A stretch of 14,002 bases of DNA from an uncultured Bacillota bacterium (lineage in GTDB: Bacteria > Bacillota > Clostridia > Christensenellales > UBA1242). Positions 13,122-14,002 of this stretch are shown one piece after another. The notes below the pieces were generated by a model. It saw nothing but the letters and a program-made list of their open reading frames with translations. It had not been told where the DNA came from and made no database searches. Position 1 is the first letter of the stretch, and each line of letters starts with the position of its first letter. Made by a program: the position numbers and the translations under genes. Where the stretch lies: positions 1 through 14,002 of the forward strand of contig URWY01000017.1 of the NCBI GenBank assembly GCA_900551705.1. Reading direction: 5' to 3'.

Positions 13122-14002
13122 TTATGAAATCTTTACAAGATATTTGGTGTCACAATCTTTTAAGAGCGTACCAGAAGAAATGGCGGTTGTCTCCCCATAT
13201 TCTGTCCATGTTCCACCCGTATCCCCAATTGTTGTTGTTAAATTATCACAACCATAGAAAGCAAAAGGCAATATTGCTTTCACTGATGATGGAATTGTAA
13301 TTTCAGTCAAACTGTCAGAGTGATAAAACGCATAATGAGCAATCGTTTCTAGTCCTTCACTAATTGTAATTTTTGTAAATTTATTATTAGCGAAACCCAT
13401 AAACTCTATCTCTTTAATATTTTTTGTGCTACCAATAATTCCTGTTGCATTAATAAGTCCAGAATAGCTAAATGTTATTTTATCTCCGAAATAATCTACA
13501 CAACTATAAGAACCAGAATCACTCCATATATTAGCTTCATCATTTAAGAATCGTTCAAATTCATCATAAGAATTAAATTCTCTATTAACTTTCGGACTTA
13601 CCAATTTAAGTTTATAAGAAAACGATCCCATAGCAGACTCAATCATAGAGCACAATTCAGAATGGGTAGAATATCCTTCTAAAACTAATTTAAAATCTCT
13701 ACTTCTTACTTTTGCAGAACTAGGAATTACAATTTCTGTTTCGTCACCAATATAACCAGCAACCGCAATTCCATTCTTCACATCATATATTTGAACGCCA
13801 TCTTCCATTTCAATTTTGTTTGTTGTTGAATACAAAAAGCCCGTATACTCATCTTCATTCCAAAGTCCAACCGTATAACCTGTAACTTTGCCTTTGCTTG
13901 AATCTGCTTTAACAGTTATTGTGTTTAACGCAGTTTCTTCAAAAGTATCTGGCTCACCTTTGTCATAAGTCAAAGTAATATACTCAACATTGTTTGAGTC
14001 AA
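13122..14002 (-). CDS. BspA-type leucine-rich repeat surface protein, C-terminal part (5' end outside window)
   Basis: The reading frame is open to the right edge: upstream of an apparent TTG start at 13973 it continues as DSNNVEYIT without a stop, so this is a fragment of a longer protein. About 293 residues are visible. The central part contains short beta-like segments and a TEIVIPSSAKV stretch. At about 13223-13415 there are two to three LRR_5-type repeats of the form 'FTKITISEGLETIAHYAF' and 'SLTEITIPSSVKAILPFAF', the signature of BspA-like proteins. Such proteins are usually secreted or cell-surface adhesins or binding proteins. The C-terminus (KYLVKIS) has no sorting signal or membrane anchor, so anchoring must be N-terminal or absent. 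It converges on the TasA-like gene, with a shared terminator. Confidence 0.8.
   Translation of the reverse strand, partial: DSNNVEYITLTYDKGEPDTFEETALNTITVKADSSKGKVTGYTVGLWNEDEYTGFLYSTTNKIEMEDGVQIYDVKNGIAVAGYIGDETEIVIPSSAKVRSRDFKLVLEGYSTHSELCSMIESAMGSFSYKLKLVSPKVNREFNSYDEFERFLNDEANIWSDSGSYSCVDYFGDKITFSYSGLINATGIIGSTKNIKEIEFMGFANNKFTKITISEGLETIAHYAFYHSDSLTEITIPSSVKAILPFAFYGCDNLTTTIGDTGGTWTEYGETTAISSGTLLKDCDTKYLVKIS

Noticed and set aside
13971..13973. TTG start codon for the leucine-rich protein
   Set aside because: The frame stays open upstream to the window edge and there is no ribosome binding site, so the gene is truncated by the window rather than starting here.

Overview
The window reads as chromosomal DNA of a low-GC Bacillota bacterium, most like an uncultured Clostridia lineage. 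The evidence is strong A/T bias, AGGAGG-type ribosome binding sites, sigma-A-type promoters with near-consensus hexamers, TGA used as a stop, and Gram-positive protein families: a one-PASTA class B PBP, a DegV lipid-binding protein, a YxjI/LURP-one protein, a TasA-like exported protein and a BspA-type leucine-rich protein. I see no tRNA, rRNA, CRISPR array, insertion sequence or phage gene.

Layout. 1-260 is a gene-free A/T-rich tail with three stacked minus-strand terminator hairpins. 261-3078 (minus) holds a four-helix membrane protein with its own promoter and, upstream, a two-gene unit: a small bitopic protein followed by a class B penicillin-binding protein. 3199-5322 (plus) is a tandem pair of CPBP (CAAX-type) intramembrane proteases ending in a bidirectional terminator. 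5348-6777 (minus) is a three-gene unit: two unrecognised membrane proteins and a LURP-one/YxjI protein. 6916-9086 (plus) is an overlapping GT4-GT2 glycosyltransferase pair. 9121-9837 (minus) encodes a membrane-tethered, Lys/Ala/Glu-rich protein with a DUF2188-like C-terminus. 9955-13047 (plus) contains tadA, signal peptidase I, a DegV protein and a TasA-like exported protein, most with their own promoters. 13122 to the right edge (minus) is the 3' part of a BspA-type leucine-rich surface protein whose start lies outside the window.

Common theme. Most of the genes concern the cell envelope: wall synthesis, membrane proteolysis, glycolipid or surface glycan synthesis, secretion, lipid binding and surface proteins. 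tadA is the housekeeping exception. The most unusual feature is transcriptional. Three plus-strand genes (CPBP-1, tadA, signal peptidase I) have a good promoter whose -10 box ends only 7-8 bases before the ATG and have no Shine-Dalgarno site, so they look leaderless, whereas the other genes have ordinary ribosome binding sites. Other points of note are a perfect 12-bp hairpin over the PBP start, a promoter inside a terminator before the TasA-like gene, and a candidate FtsL-like partner for the PBP. I do not see a clear defence or mobile system here.
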